A stretch of 64,000 nucleotides of DNA from Enchytraeus crypticus (GCA_905160935.1 CAJHZI010000447.1:2394001-2458000); one strand, 5' to 3'. Shown: positions 33,501 through 43,990, numbered from the stretch's first letter. The notes: generated from the letters alone by a model not told the origin. Translations and numbers: made by a program.

Positions 33501-33734
33501 ATAAAAAATCGAATATTCAGTTACAATGCGATAAACACAAAAATTATGTCACACTAATTATCATAACCTACATTTTACTTTACTCAGTATTTATACTTAA
33601 TGATGAATGAGTAATTTTGAACGTAGAGGTCTAATTATATACGTATTGATTTGACTAAATTAGAGATATGTATGAAGCTGTAAGAATAGCCTAATAGCGT
33701 AACTGTAGTTATTGATGGAAGTCAAATTCCTTAC

Positions 33735-34990
33735 AAAGTTCATCATCATCATCTTCCCTTAAATCCCAGTTTAACTAGGGTCGGGATACGAATAGACTTT
33801 CTCCAGTCCTCCCTGTCCCACATCATATCATCAGTCAATCCCCTATTTTTCATGTCCTTCTTAATTACCGCGTCCCAAGTCAATTGTGGTCTACCTCTCT
33901 CTAGCTTAACATCCGGTTCTTCCCTCCAAACTCTCTTTACCACATCCTCATCTGCCTTTCTCACAATATGTCCATACCATCTCAATCTCGACTGATCCAA
34001 CCTATCCTCGATCCCCTCAACATTCAAATTCATCCTCACATATTCATTTTCCATTCTGTTCTTCCTAGTTCTTCCACACATTAGACGCAACATTCTCATT
34101 TCTGCCACATGCAAACTCTGCAAATGTTCCCTTTTCAGTGCCCAACATTCTGAACCATACATCATTACTGGCCTTACCACAGAACTATAAAATTTGCCTT
34201 TCTGTTTTAGTGGGATTCTCCTATCACACAACCCTCCACTAGCAGCCCTCCACTTTTCCCATCCAACCTGAATCCTACTAGTAACCTCCTTTTCCAACTC
34301 CCCATTATCCTCTATTACAGACCCAAAATGCTTAAGAGCTGTTACCTTCTTTAGCTCCCCAACTTTACTTATTACTCTATCGCCGTTTATCATCTTACCC
34401 TTCAATCTACACTCTAAATGCTCCCTTTTTTCCATATTCACCCTCAGTCCTTTACTCTCCAGTGCCTCTCTCGTGTTATTCAACATCTCGCTTACTTTCT
34501 CCACAGTGTCTCCTATCACCAGGTCATCTGCAAATAGCATGCACCATGGGGCCTCCTTAATAACTCCCTTAAGCAACTCATCCATAATCAATATAAACAA
34601 AAATGGACTTACGGCTGATCATTGATGTACCCCGAACTTCACATCAAAACTCTCAGATTGTCCACTCTCCGCTCTCACACTAGTCTTCACCCTGCTGTAC
34701 ATATCTTTGATTAACTCATTTTACCTCCTGTTCACTTTCCTTTTCTTCAAAACTTCCCACACCAGTTCTCTCGGAGCCCTATCATAGGCCTTTTTTGGAT
34801 CCACAAATACCATCTGTATCTTCTTCCTCTCTCTCTCCTTTTCTTCTCCATCAATTGCCTCAACATAAAGATCGGCGCTGTTGTCGACCTTCCAGGCATA
34901 AACCCAAACTGGTGGCCCTTAATGTTTGTTGAACCTCTCAACCTACTCTCCACTACTCTCTCCCATACCTTCATTGTATGGCTCAACAGC
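33735..34990 (-). mobile_element. RTE-like LINE, 5'-truncated, polymerase and C-terminus
   Basis: Frame 34600-33749 (283 codons) starts in motif B/C: FILIMDELLKGVIKEAPWCM, LFADDLVIGDT, then LKHFGSVIEDNG, YGSECWALKREHLQSLHVAE, MRMLRLMCGRTRKNRMENEY and LRWYGHIVRKADEDVV. The 3' end runs into ATGATGATG repeats. Upstream codons to about 34990 (VWERVVESRLRG, GFMPGRSTTAPIFMLRQLM) are present but frameshifted. Short tails of the same family are at 36.43 and 54.24 kb. Confidence 0.85.
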
Positions 34991-35337
34991 TTACAGCTTA
35001 CTCAATTCCTTACACACTACAATGCAGCAAAATTACTAGACGATTTAACGTCCTGTTTCTCGTTTGAATATGTCGGAGAAACTGTGAGCAATATTCCAAG
35101 TAGAGTACACAGCTACAAAGCGTGGTATTACTCCAGTATATCCATCAAAATGCAGTTAACGATGAGTAGATTGGCCGGAAAAGAAGCGAAATCATGCATT
35201 TAAATTTAAAGTAACTATTGCAAAATTTGTTAAAATCTGAACACAGTGATACGTAGTACATTTCAGTTTCTCTGACTAATAAATTTGTTATGAATTCACT
35301 TTGAATAATATACATGAAGCTATAAAAATCGACTTAC

Positions 35338-35482
35338 CGTTTAGCATATCAAAGGAAATGTTATTGTATTTGTCGACGTTGGGGTATTTTGAATTACCAA
35401 TGCCAGCCGAACTAAATATATCTAAATATTTCCTTATGCTATTGATAATGCCTGAAGTCATAAAATAGCACCCAATTCCAAT
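35338..35482 (-). CDS. STRA6-like: STRA6-like receptor, 145-bp exon
   Basis: The acceptor TTTATCGCATTTCAG opens at 35482 in phase 0; the donor GTAAGT starts at 35337. The 48 codons read IGIGCYFMTSGIINSIRKYL, DIFSSAGIGNSKYPNVDKYN, NISFDMLN. Human STRA6 here reads [20 protein letters not shown] and then LLAGFGIVLSEDK; positions of the helix, the Ile-x-Lys/Arg and the Gly-Ile match. It leaves one G for the exon at 29609. Confidence 0.8.
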
Positions 35483-36345
35483 CTGAAATGCGATAAACAG
35501 TAAAGAGCAAGCAATAGTAAAATATGCTATTTAAGCAATCTGGATTCTAGAAAATAGCTGAAGAAAAGGCGGGTTGATACTATTAAATCTTAAATCACCG
35601 ACATGATTTAAGGTAGTTTTTCTACAGTCGTCGGTTTGTCAGCTTGATTATGGAAATAAAAGGAATAGCCTTTTTAAATATCTTAAATCACTGCCATTAT
35701 GCTTTATGGTAGTTTTTAATCTCTTAAATCACTGCCGTGACTTAAGATAGCTTAATAATAAAGGAAACAAGCTTATCAGAATGTCGATTTTATTTTCCAG
35801 ATATTGATTTGGCCTATGACGAGGCTCTGTAAGGTATGCAAGTGAGTGCTAGTGGCGCAAGCGCCTACTGCTATATGCGTGCGTAGATGCTGATGGTTGT
35901 CATTTTAAAGTTTGAACAAAACCGTATAAGACTCACCCTACAATACAGACATGTTTTCATAATAGGTTAAACCTAAAGCCTCCTTTCAGAGACAACAGTA
36001 AAATAAAAGCTGCATACGGTTCCATATTGTGTGATAAAATTCATGTAGCAGTTTTTTACAAGAAGGCTGCATTTAACATGCTTATATTCGTGTCTGGAAA
36101 TTTGAATTTGGAGGAAAGTTGATATTTAATATTGTGAGGAAATTGAGATGATATTTGAATTTGAATGAATATTCGAGCAGCTGTACCTTTCCCGTTAGTA
36201 AATATATTCAAATGAAAGCAATTCTCAATGTTTAGGAGAATTTTTTGGCTGCTGCTCAAGCCATCTAAATTAAATAGCGAATATCAAGAGCATTGGTCAG
36301 CTCGATAAGCCTGTATTGTAATAACAAGAGATATCGATTATAAAA

Positions 36346-36358
36346 ATACATATATATA

Positions 36359-36422
<64 letters not shown>
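36346..36422. repeat. TA microsatellite
   Basis: A nearly pure TA run directly before the LINE-tail element at 36430. Confidence 0.9.
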
Positions 36423-36426
<4 letters not shown>

Positions 36427-36429
36427 TTA

Positions 36430-36655
36430 CATAATGTCATCATCATCATCATCTTCCCTTAAATCCCAGTTTAACCAGGGTCGGGACACGAATATACTTT
36501 CTCCAGTCCTCCCTGTCCCACACCATATCATCAGTCAATCCACAATTTTTCATGTCCTTCTTAATATTTATCCATTCGTTTAAGTTTTGTGGTAATTACT
36601 GGAGCCTAGGCGCTCACCAACCGAATGCCCGGACCCGGACCCAACACGGGGAATA
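36430..36655 (-). mobile_element. RTE-like LINE tail joined to unrelated sequence
   Basis: Bases 36437-36567 repeat the 3' end of the LINE at 33735-33870, including CTTCCCTTAAATCCCAGTTT and TCCAGTCCTCCCTGTCCCAC. They then join a non-LINE block (ATTTATCCATTCGTTTAAGT, TGTGGTAATTACTGGAGCCT) that has a diverged partner beside the similar tail at 54.24-54.42 kb. This is either a non-autonomous element using the LINE 3' end or a truncated LINE with shared flank. Confidence 0.55.
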
Positions 36656-36689
36656 ATATTATATAATGTATATAATATTATATATATAT

Positions 36690-36857
36690 ATATATATCTT
36701 AGTGCACTGCCTACTGGCAGGCCCATGGTACATAACGCCTCAACTCTTCTCTGTCTTCCGCCTTCCTCTTCATTTCCACATATGAGTGGGTCTTTAAATC
36801 ATCTAACATACCTAATCTCGGCCTGCCCCTGCCTCTTTTTCCTTCCATTCTACCTTC

Positions 36858-36902
<45 letters not shown>

Positions 36903-36910
36903 TACCTTCT
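36690..36910 (-). mobile_element. RTE-like LINE-E C-terminal fragment
   Basis: The minus strand encodes RMEGKRGRGRPRLGMLDDLK and THSYVEMKRKAEDREE before the CCATGGGCCTGCCAGTAGGC tail. It is flanked by TA microsatellites, and a TATTCTACCTTCTATG piece is duplicated across one of them. Confidence 0.75.
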
Positions 36911-36927
36911 ATGTATATATATATATG

Positions 36928-36983
<56 letters not shown>

Positions 36984-37232
36984 GGTGAGTAAAGAAAGTG
37001 TTAACACAAGCAAAAAGTTTGAATATCTCAGGCTATTGTTAATATTTTAAAATGAAACTTTTATCAGTTACTAAATTACTAATTTTTGATGGGGTGGCCA
37101 ATTTTCATCCATTTCAATCTATAGATTGGCCAGTTATACAAGTTTCAACGTTTAGAAGTATCGATAGGACGAGCAGCTGAGGACTCTAAGCCGCTTTCAG
37201 AGCAGATGTCGTCTGGATTAACTAATAACAAA

Positions 37233-38120
37233 GTGAAGATAACCGTAGCAGCTGTGACGGCGATCAAGTCAACCGATTAAAAAAGGACCGCGGTTAAGCC
37301 ACACGGCTTTGAAGTTGTAGACCGGGGTTCAATCCGCAACAGAGACCGAGACGAATGATAGGAGAGAGCGGAAAGAAGGTTGATGGAAGAACTGAATTCA
37401 GCGAATCTGACTTTAGCGCAGTCGTACCATTTGAGGCAGAGTTGCTACGGAAGCTGAGCCACGACAAAGTGATCAGGCTGTCAGGCTGTTCGACTACTGC
37501 AGAAGCGCTGATGGTGTCTACGGGCAGGTGCTAAAGTGCTGCAGTCAGGGCAGTGTAAGAGACCATCTCACTAAGTCATCCGGCAATCTACCGGTAGAGG
37601 ATACCTTCAAGAGGTATTTTCGCGACATGCTAGCTGCTGTGACTTACATTCACTCGCAACTGGTGGCACATCGGGACATGCGCTGCGAGCATTTTCTATT
37701 GGACGCTTACAAACGGGTCAGGTTGACCGACTTTAGCGCAGCCTATCAGCTGACAGCACCTGGGCTACGGTACAGCAGCGGCGCACAGCTGCAGCAGCTG
37801 CAGAAAAACAAGTCAGGTCTGTCATTTCACACTCCGGGGTATTTGCCACCTGAGGTTTTAGCAAGACGGCCCTAGACTTCCCCCTTGCCGCAGATATTTT
37901 GGCTCTGGGATTCACTCTGTACGTGATGCTGACGAGTCGCTTCCCCTACCCCCTAGACACGGCCGAGGCTCTCCCAGCCATGAGGAGGGGCCTGCGCTTC
38001 TCCCCCAGCGAGTCCGTCAAGCAGTCCAACGAAGTCATTCAGGTCGTTCATGGACTTCTCCATTCCGTGGTTCAGGCTCGCTACAGTCTGAACAAGATCC
38101 GCTGTTCCTCCTGGCTCTGC
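37233..38120 (+). pseudogene. TSSK-like protein kinase pseudogene
   Basis: A CAMK/TSSK-type kinase domain in pieces. N-lobe: a possible VTAIKSTD at 37254-37277, then FEAELLRKLSHDKVIRL (37430-37480). C-lobe from 37483: DYCRSADGVYGQVLKCCSQG, RDMLAAVTYIHSQLVAHRDM, a catalytic loop read as HRDMRCEH (37669-37692), TDFSAAY at the DFG site (37726-37746) and GYLPPEVLA as the APE motif. After a frameshift near 37872 come ADILALGFTLYVML and RYSLNKIRCSSWL. An 8-bp tandem duplication at 37473-37488 breaks the first frame. The catalytic-loop Lys is Arg, Asn is His, and DFG is DFS, so catalysis is doubtful even apart from the breaks. No introns are seen: a retrocopy is likely. Confidence 0.7.
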
Positions 38121-38205
38121 TCCACCACGGACTCGAGCAAGCCTCGCATGGGGACTACAGGGCCGGGCAGTTCCTCAAGTACAGGGACAGCAGTCAGAAA
38201 TATGA

Positions 38206-38354
38206 TATTATTAAAGATTACTTATTTAATTAATAATTATTAAAGATTACTTATTTAATTAATAATTATTAAAGATTACTTATTTAATTAATAATTATTA
38301 AAGATTACTTATTTAATTAATAATTATTAAAGATTACTTATTTAATTAATAATT
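38206..38354. repeat. 29-bp tandem repeat, five near-identical copies
   Basis: The unit contains ATTAAAGATTACTTATTTAA and repeats every 29 bp with no visible change, so the array is young. An inverted partial copy (GAATAAGTAATCTTTAATTA) follows it. It adjoins the 3' end of the kinase pseudogene. Confidence 0.9.
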
Positions 38355-38429
38355 GTGAATTGAATAAGTAATCTTTAATTAATTTCTTTATTTTGTAACT
38401 TTGCTATTTACTAAGTGACTGTAAATTAC

Positions 38430-38470
<41 letters not shown>

Positions 38471-38479
38471 TAGGCTGCT

Positions 38480-38755
38480 GTTCATGCCTTCTCTAGGAAG
38501 TTGGATAAATACCGTGATCTGTCCTCAGGATATGAAGTTGTTCCTGTGGCCATTGAAACAATGGGCCGATGAATCCCGAAGGAGCTGACTTTATTAATGG
38601 CATAGGCAGACTTATCACAGAGCAAACCGGCGATAAGCGAGAGACATCTTTTCTTTGGCAGAGGCTTTCCTTGACTTCGCAAAGATTTCATGCCGTCTGC
38701 TTCAACAACTCCTTTAAGCCGATTGATGACCTCGAGTAGCCGGGCTGCGATTCAG
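38480..38755 (+). mobile_element. LINE C-terminal fragment, copy 1 of a restriction-endonuclease-type family
   Basis: Plus-strand codons with one frameshift: HAFSRKLDKYRDLSSGYEVV, PVAIETMGR, then GADFINGIG and GDKRETSFLWQRLSLTSQRF. The element at 39.8-40.85 kb has the corresponding FETLGPITSVASDFIDEIGR and REKAFLLQRLSISLQRFNAV. CCGGGGTAAATAAAAAA and TAA repeats form its 3' end. Confidence 0.7.
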
Positions 38756-38879
38756 CACGTATTGCTTGAATCGTTTTTATCAAACCCCAGGTTCTCTACA
38801 CCGGGGTAAATAAAAAAAAATAATAATAATAATAAAATAATAATAATAATGAGAAACAACATCATCATCAGGGCTTTGA

Positions 38880-39360
38880 TCGACAGCGTATCGTGTTAAC
38901 CGTGAGCCCACCAGGTTCTTCTGGCTCCATGCCCCCACCGCACTCCTCGATCCACATACCTATGCGAGGGCAGGGCCTCAGCTCTCAAGCCTGGGTACTT
39001 CGAGGGGTGACTCCGCAGTGAGGCGATCCACGTGGATGTTCATGCGTCGCTTGCCGCAGAACCCGATCGGCTCACCGGCTGGGTTGACCCCTCAGGTTCA
39101 TCTGCGTCCTGTCACCGCCACCTCTCAGCCGCCGCAGGATGGCTTCGCTCAACACACGGCTGACTTGCTCTCACCGTTCCACGTCAACCGTCCGTCCAGT
39201 CTAAAGATCAACGCTCTGATACAGCCTCTCGGTAGAGCTCAATCTGCTCCTACGAGATCTGATCAGCAGCAGTTTGGTCCGCCACTGCTACATCAACAGC
39301 AGCCTGGTGCTGCGGAAATGATGCAGGAGCGCATAAGTCAGCTGATTGGCGGGGAGTAAT
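38880..39360 (+). CDS. Unrecognised Pro/Gln-rich open frame
   Basis: A frame open from 39018 to 39359 encodes 113 residues, including SPAGLTPQVHLRPVTATSQP, SSLKINALIQPLGRAQSAPT and EMMQERISQLIGGE. It is GC-richer than its surroundings. The GRAQSAP stretch resembles a motif in class IIa histone deacetylases, but I see no deacetylase domain and would not assign it. It could be an exon, a piece of a retrocopy linked to the kinase fragment, or element sequence. Confidence 0.25.
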
Positions 39361-39461
39361 TTTCTATGCTATCGGAGTTGGAGAAGAGCGAGATGGGAGG
39401 GGAATCTGAGGGTACTTCTACCTCCCCGGGTGGTGAAGAATCGCACTTAAATCAACCATCA

Positions 39462-39571
39462 TCGACAGAATATTCGACTGCGGATCAGTGTGCGCGGGGT
39501 TCGAGTCCTGGGCTCTCCCGTCACTGACATCGCTTTCTGGTGGGGAAACTGTCGTTAAAGTTGGCTTTGCC
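39462..39571 (+). mobile_element. SINE-A, plus orientation
   Basis: GACTGCGGATCAGTGTGCGC, GGGGTTCGAGTCC (B box), GTCACTGACATCGCTTTCTG and GGGGAAACTGTCGTTAAAGT are in SINE-A order. The 5' end before the GCGGATCAG block is diverged or truncated. Confidence 0.75.
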
Positions 39572-39666
39572 ATCTTTTAACTGAAACAGTCTTTACTTTT
39601 GTTTCTATTATTATTTTTTCCGTAGTTTACAACTGATTTAAAATTTAATTAATTAATTTTAAAATA

Positions 39667-39800
39667 ATGCATTGTAACATTATTATTACAAATTTTAACA
39701 ACAATAATAATAATTATAATAATAATAATAATAATAGTAATATAATAATAATAATAATAACAATAATAATAATAATAACAATAATAATAATAAGCGAAAG
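39667..39800. repeat. AAT/AAC microsatellite
   Basis: Interrupted AAT and AAC triplets, preceding the LINE fragment that begins about 39830. Confidence 0.85.
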
Positions 39801-39839
39801 TCGTTCAGTGGCATCGTTAATTAATATTAATGTTAACGC

Positions 39840-40850
39840 AGTTCAATGAATTCAAGCTAGCCTGCCAATCTGCTACGGAGGATTGGGTATACGTCTGTCT
39901 AGTCGCTGGTACCTTCTGCCTTTTTGGCTTCAGGGAACTGGCGTTTAACAGGATTCAATTCTTTCGGGGTTCTTTCAATTTCCCGACTTGGAGATATCCA
40001 GGATTCAGGGCATTTGGACTCTTCTGTCCACATCCGAACCTCCAATCGGTATGATGGCTAATAGCATGAAGGCTTGGGACTCAAAGGTCACTACTGCTTT
40101 GCACACGGAACTCCTTGCGAAGCCGCTTTTGCCACAAGAAAAGGCGCGGCTGCTCGCAGTGTCGGCCCCCCATAGTGGAGACTGGATCAAGGCTTTACCA
40201 ATTTCATCATACGGCCTCCGTCTGGACGACGAAGCAGTCAGAGTCGCGGCCGGTCTTCGTCTGCGCACTACCTTATGTTAGCCACACAACTGCATTTGTG
40301 GTGTCTCAGTCAATGCGTTAGGCATCCACGGCCTGTCGTGCAAGCGTAGTGCCGGCAGAATCACCAGACATCAGTTTCAATACGATCTGATCTGGCGCGC
40401 CATGAGTCGAGCCAATGTCCCAGCCATTAAAGAGCCCCTGGGATTGATCCGCACTGATGGGAAGCGTCCAGACGGTGTCTCAAAAATTCCATGGGCAGAA
40501 GGCAAGTGTGTTAGCTGGGATTTCACTGTTACGGACACTTTCTCAGTAAGCAATCTCGGCCTATCTTGCGCTGCTGCTGGTGCTGCTGCAGAGGCCGCGG
40601 CTAATTGCAAAACTCTGAAGTATGCCGAAGTCTCCAGTAACATATCTTCATGCCTATTCCTTTGAGACCCTGGGCCCCATTACCTCTGTCGCATCAGACT
40701 TTATTGACGAAATAGGCAGGAGGACCAGCGCCATTACTGGTGATCAGCGCGAAAAAGCATTTCTTTTGCAGCGACTGTCTATATCTCTCCAGCGATTCAA
40801 TGCAGTCTGTTTCAGTGGCACTTGGCTAATGCGGCTTCCCAGAGTGTAGA
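39840..40850 (+). mobile_element. LINE C-terminal region with a restriction-like endonuclease signature
   Basis: Plus-strand frames join as MMANSMKAWDSKVTTALHTE, PQEKARLLAVSAPHSGDWIK and ALPISSYGLRLDDEAVRVAA, then a CCHC-type knuckle (CICG ... H ... C, about 40277-40348) and SRANVPAIKEPLGLIRTDGK. RPDGVS then W-DFTVTDT follow, and it ends SDFIDEIGRRTSAITGDQRE, AFLLQRLSISLQRFNAVCFS. The RPD ... WD-x-T-x-TD pattern after a CCHC knuckle resembles the PD-(D/E)xK endonuclease of restriction-enzyme-like LINEs. Two frameshifts make it inactive. Confidence 0.7.
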
Positions 40851-40974
40851 GGAATTATTTTAATCGCTTCTTTTTTAACACTTTTAATTAAATAAAGTCT
40901 CCTTTATCTTATTTTTAGACCACGGCCCCTTACAGCCCAGGACATTTAAAATAAGAATAATAATAAGAAAGGAT

Positions 40975-41540
40975 CATCCTATGACTGAGCGACACTACAA
41001 TCACGTGATCAGCACGCCGCTTACAGTAATCACCAGCGAACCAGTTAAATCTGGTCTGGCAATCCAAAACAGTGATATCACCACTGGTTTTCCATCCCCC
41101 TTGAAAGTCCGTCTGTCTTTTAGTGTGAGGGATCGAGTATGTATCTAAGACCCCCTGAATGTGGTCACGAGATCCGCAAAATCTGCTCAACAACCACGTT
41201 GGCAGATCTGGCGGTAGTTATTTCTTACATGCAGATCGAGTCAGGGGACCATCACGTCTCTGATCGTATAGGCATGACCGCTGACCTTGACCTGTCCAAA
41301 AATCCATCCTACCTCTCAGTGACTCGACACTGAGGACATGTCGTCCACCACGTCTTACGCCGAGCAGTCTTCCTCCTGCCCTGCCATCTCAGCTACTTCC
41401 CACCCGGATTCGGCCTAGAATTCCCTGGAGAGGGGTCCTACCCTCAAACTCGATTCTTCGGGGAAGAATACGCTGAAGCTTGTTACAGATTCCAGATTCT
41501 GTCACAAGCGTGTGACTGATTCCAGCAGTTGAAGAACAAA
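40975..41540 (+). other. Unrecognised decayed coding-like sequence with a 3' end
   Basis: One plus frame is open from 40981 for about 56 codons (TERHYNHVISTPLTVITSEP, KVRLSFSVRDRV); another, 41139-41333, reads CGHEIRKICSTTTLADLAVV and ISYMQIESGDHHVSDRIGMT. An AATAAA lies at about 41531. Composition is GC-richer than the intron around it. I do not recognise the family. Confidence 0.3.
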
Positions 41541-41619
41541 TAAATGTTTATTTTGTATTTATAATTGCTTATTTTGAGATATAATAACTATAATAAAAAA
41601 AATACAAAAATAATAATGG

Positions 41620-42600
41620 TAAAGTTTTAACGTTCGTTCCCACATACAGGGATGATGTCAGGATCGTTCCCTCAACAAATGTCACTGAAAATCGGTTCAC
41701 CCAAACGACCTGAAAAAACAAGTGCAGAAGAGAACGAAAAAAGATTCTAAACGGTACCGGTCCTGTGATAAGAAATTATCGGGCACGATGAAAAGTCCAT
41801 GGTGGTAGATATGCTTTCAGCCTACTACAGAAAGTGGAAATAGTAGAACAAGAGGGAAGATCAGGAGGCTGGAAGTCCCAAACTACAGAAGCTGAAAACG
41901 AAAACGAAAGTCTACCTAATGCAATGAGAATATCAGGAGTTTTAAGCTTACGGGAAGGCTGATGTGGGATTACGAGATCAGAAAGATAAAAGCGTTTGAC
42001 AAAGAAAGTGTTTTGAAAGCTAACAGAACAATTTTATACTTGATTCCTTGAACCGCAGAAAAGCCAGTGAAGATTATAAAGGTTGGAACTATAGGTACCC
42101 CGAAACCTAGAGGACCGATAGACAACTCCTGCTAGAGAATTCTGGACATGTTGTAGGCGCTTAAGAGAAGAAGGTAAGCCATCTAGCAATGCGTTACGTA
42201 GTCGAATTTATTATGAACAAATGGGTTATCAAGAATTATGGCTGAATTTTTGTCAATCTGTCTAATTTAAGGGGTCGGATCTGGAATGATGAACGACAGA
42301 CAGAAAAGATATGAATCTTAAAGTTGAGATATTCATCAAATATGATGCCAAGGTTTTAGCCTTGGGAGTAGGAGTGAGTGCATAATTTTGAAATTACACA
42401 GAAGAATTGACTACTTTGTTCCGTTGCTGGGGTATACCAATTAAAGATGTTCGGTTTTGGAAGGACTGACCTAGAGACGATTGGCACAGAACTATGATTG
42501 AACTTTGTTAAAAACAGATGAGAGGTGTTGCAGTTTCAAATTTGAAGCGGAACTAGAAAATGAGATGTATAGCTGTGTATCATCAGTATAGAAGCGAAAC
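41620..42600 (-). mobile_element. L2-like LINE, 3' part
   Basis: Minus-strand pieces: HWLFCGSRNQV, KRFYLSDLVIPH, FSFSASVVWDFQPPDL, ending with the shared 3' tail (GATCCTGACATCATCCCTGT, then GGGAACGAACGTTAAAAC). It continues 5' at 43133-43610 beyond an inserted LINE-E piece. Confidence 0.65.
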
Positions 42601-42639
42601 TTTATTGAAGCGTTATCTAAAACATAACTAAGTGGGGTA

Positions 42640-43110
42640 GTCTCTCCCTCTCTCTCTCTCTCACTAACATTAAAGATTTTAGTTCATTGTCTACTGATAG
42701 GTCCATTGCATATAACGCCTCCACTCTTCTCCGTCTTCCGCTTTCCACTTCATGGCCAGATTTCCGTGGATCTTTAAAACATCTAACATTCCTAGTCTTG
42801 GCCTGCCTCTGCCTTTCCTTACGTCTGCCTTCTATGACCTCTTGTAGTAGCCTTTCCCCCTTAGAATGTGTCCCGTACAACTCTTCGTCCTACTTCTTAA
42901 TACATTTATCAACGGTCCATCTGTGCCAACTCTCTCCAGAACTTCCTCATTGTAACCTTTTGAGTTCAGCCTATCCTTTAAATTCTTCTCCATAATCACA
43001 TTTTCAATGCCTCTAATTTCTTGAAATATTCCTTCCTTAAACTCCATGTTTCACATCAATATAATAGCGTGGTAATATATCGTTCTTTCTTGGGGGTTAC
43101 ACTTTTGACG
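42640..43110 (-). mobile_element. RTE-like LINE-E C-terminal region inside the L2-like LINE
   Basis: The minus strand encodes MEFKEGIFQEIRGIENVIME, NSKGYNEEVLERVGTDGPLI, RTKSCTGHILRGKGYYKR, then KERQRQAKTRNVRCFKDPRK and SGHEVESGRRRRVEALYAMD, and ends in a TC (GA) run at 42642-42661. One frameshift lies near 42835. This is one of the better LINE-E C-termini here. Confidence 0.8.
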
Positions 43111-43132
43111 AGGTGGGCCACCCATGCCTTTC

Positions 43133-43610
43133 TCAGCTTCCATTAAAATTTAGTGAGCAGGGGGCGTCAATCGCTGAGAAAACTATCCTGCTAACATAAA
43201 AGTGAGATAGTATAAAGAGAGATAAGTAAGCATCGAAGTACAGATCCTTTATCAAAAATAACTGATTGAGTGCCAGAGAGATAGGAGGAGAGTAGTGAGA
43301 AAGCAGAGTAAGGGGTACCAAAGCACGTTTCAAGTTTTCTGTGAGCGTGTTATTATCAATGGTGTCAAAGGCAACCCGAAAGGAAAAGTAGTACAAGAGA
43401 AGATACCTTTTGAGAGTTTACAGATAGGCTAAGATCATTGTTTGTGCTAAGTAAGGTAGTTTCAGTGGAGTGAAGCGTTCCACAAGCAGATTGGAAACAA
43501 GATAGAGAAGGAAAAGATTCAACATGGCTGCATAAGCAAGAATAAATTACTTTTTTCAAGATTTTGGAAATAAAATTCAAGTTGGATATAGGATAATAGA
43601 ACGAAAGCTA
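43133..43610 (-). mobile_element. L2-like LINE, polymerase part
   Basis: The minus strand reads LNFISKILKKVIYSCLCSHV, CFQSACGTLHSTETTLLSTN, then VAFDTIDNNTLTENLKRA (degenerate motif A). This is the N-terminal part of an L2-group polymerase, 5' of the segment at 42600-41620. Confidence 0.7.
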
Positions 43611-43619
43611 GAATGTTTC

Positions 43620-43990
43620 GCAGTGTTGTGCTCGGGAGTTGTTGGACCACTGCAGAATAGGGCAACTGCAAACAATCTGCTACGTGTACGTAAGGGGCGA
43701 CTAAGGAAGGAGCTGAGGATGGCAAGAGGGGACCCACCTCACCATGAAATATTTTCCCCCAAGAATAAATGGTAATTAATCAATCTGACTGAGGAAAGCA
43801 ACGGGAAACACCTCCGAAGCCATACTTTTCCCAAGCTATAGCCTACATAAGGTATGGATACAGCATTGACTGTGTGAAGGGATTAACTTGTTGATCTATG
43901 GAGTGCTCTTATAGAGCGAGAAAGCCGAATTTGAGTATGAATATGTACCTTGAACCTGCCACTTGGAAGTGGACTGAAGAGACGAGAGAG
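43620..43990 (+). mobile_element. Repeat D, near full length
   Basis: GTTGGACCACTGCAGAATAG, GTACGTAAGGGGCGACTAAG, GAGCTGAGGATGGCAAGAGG, GGACCCACCTCACCATGAAA and a CCTTGAACCTGCCACTTGGA end with GAGACGAGAGAG. The copy at 57958-58322 is its inverse. No coding capacity. Confidence 0.75.

Noticed and set aside
36978..37140. TA followed by CAGGGTGAGTAAAGAAAGTG, like a Tc1/mariner transposon end
   Set aside because: I could not find an inverse end or a second TA at a sensible distance, so no element is claimed.
38880..39360. A class IIa histone deacetylase fragment, from the GRAQSAP stretch
   Set aside because: Only a seven-residue resemblance in a low-complexity region; no deacetylase or MEF2-binding region is visible.
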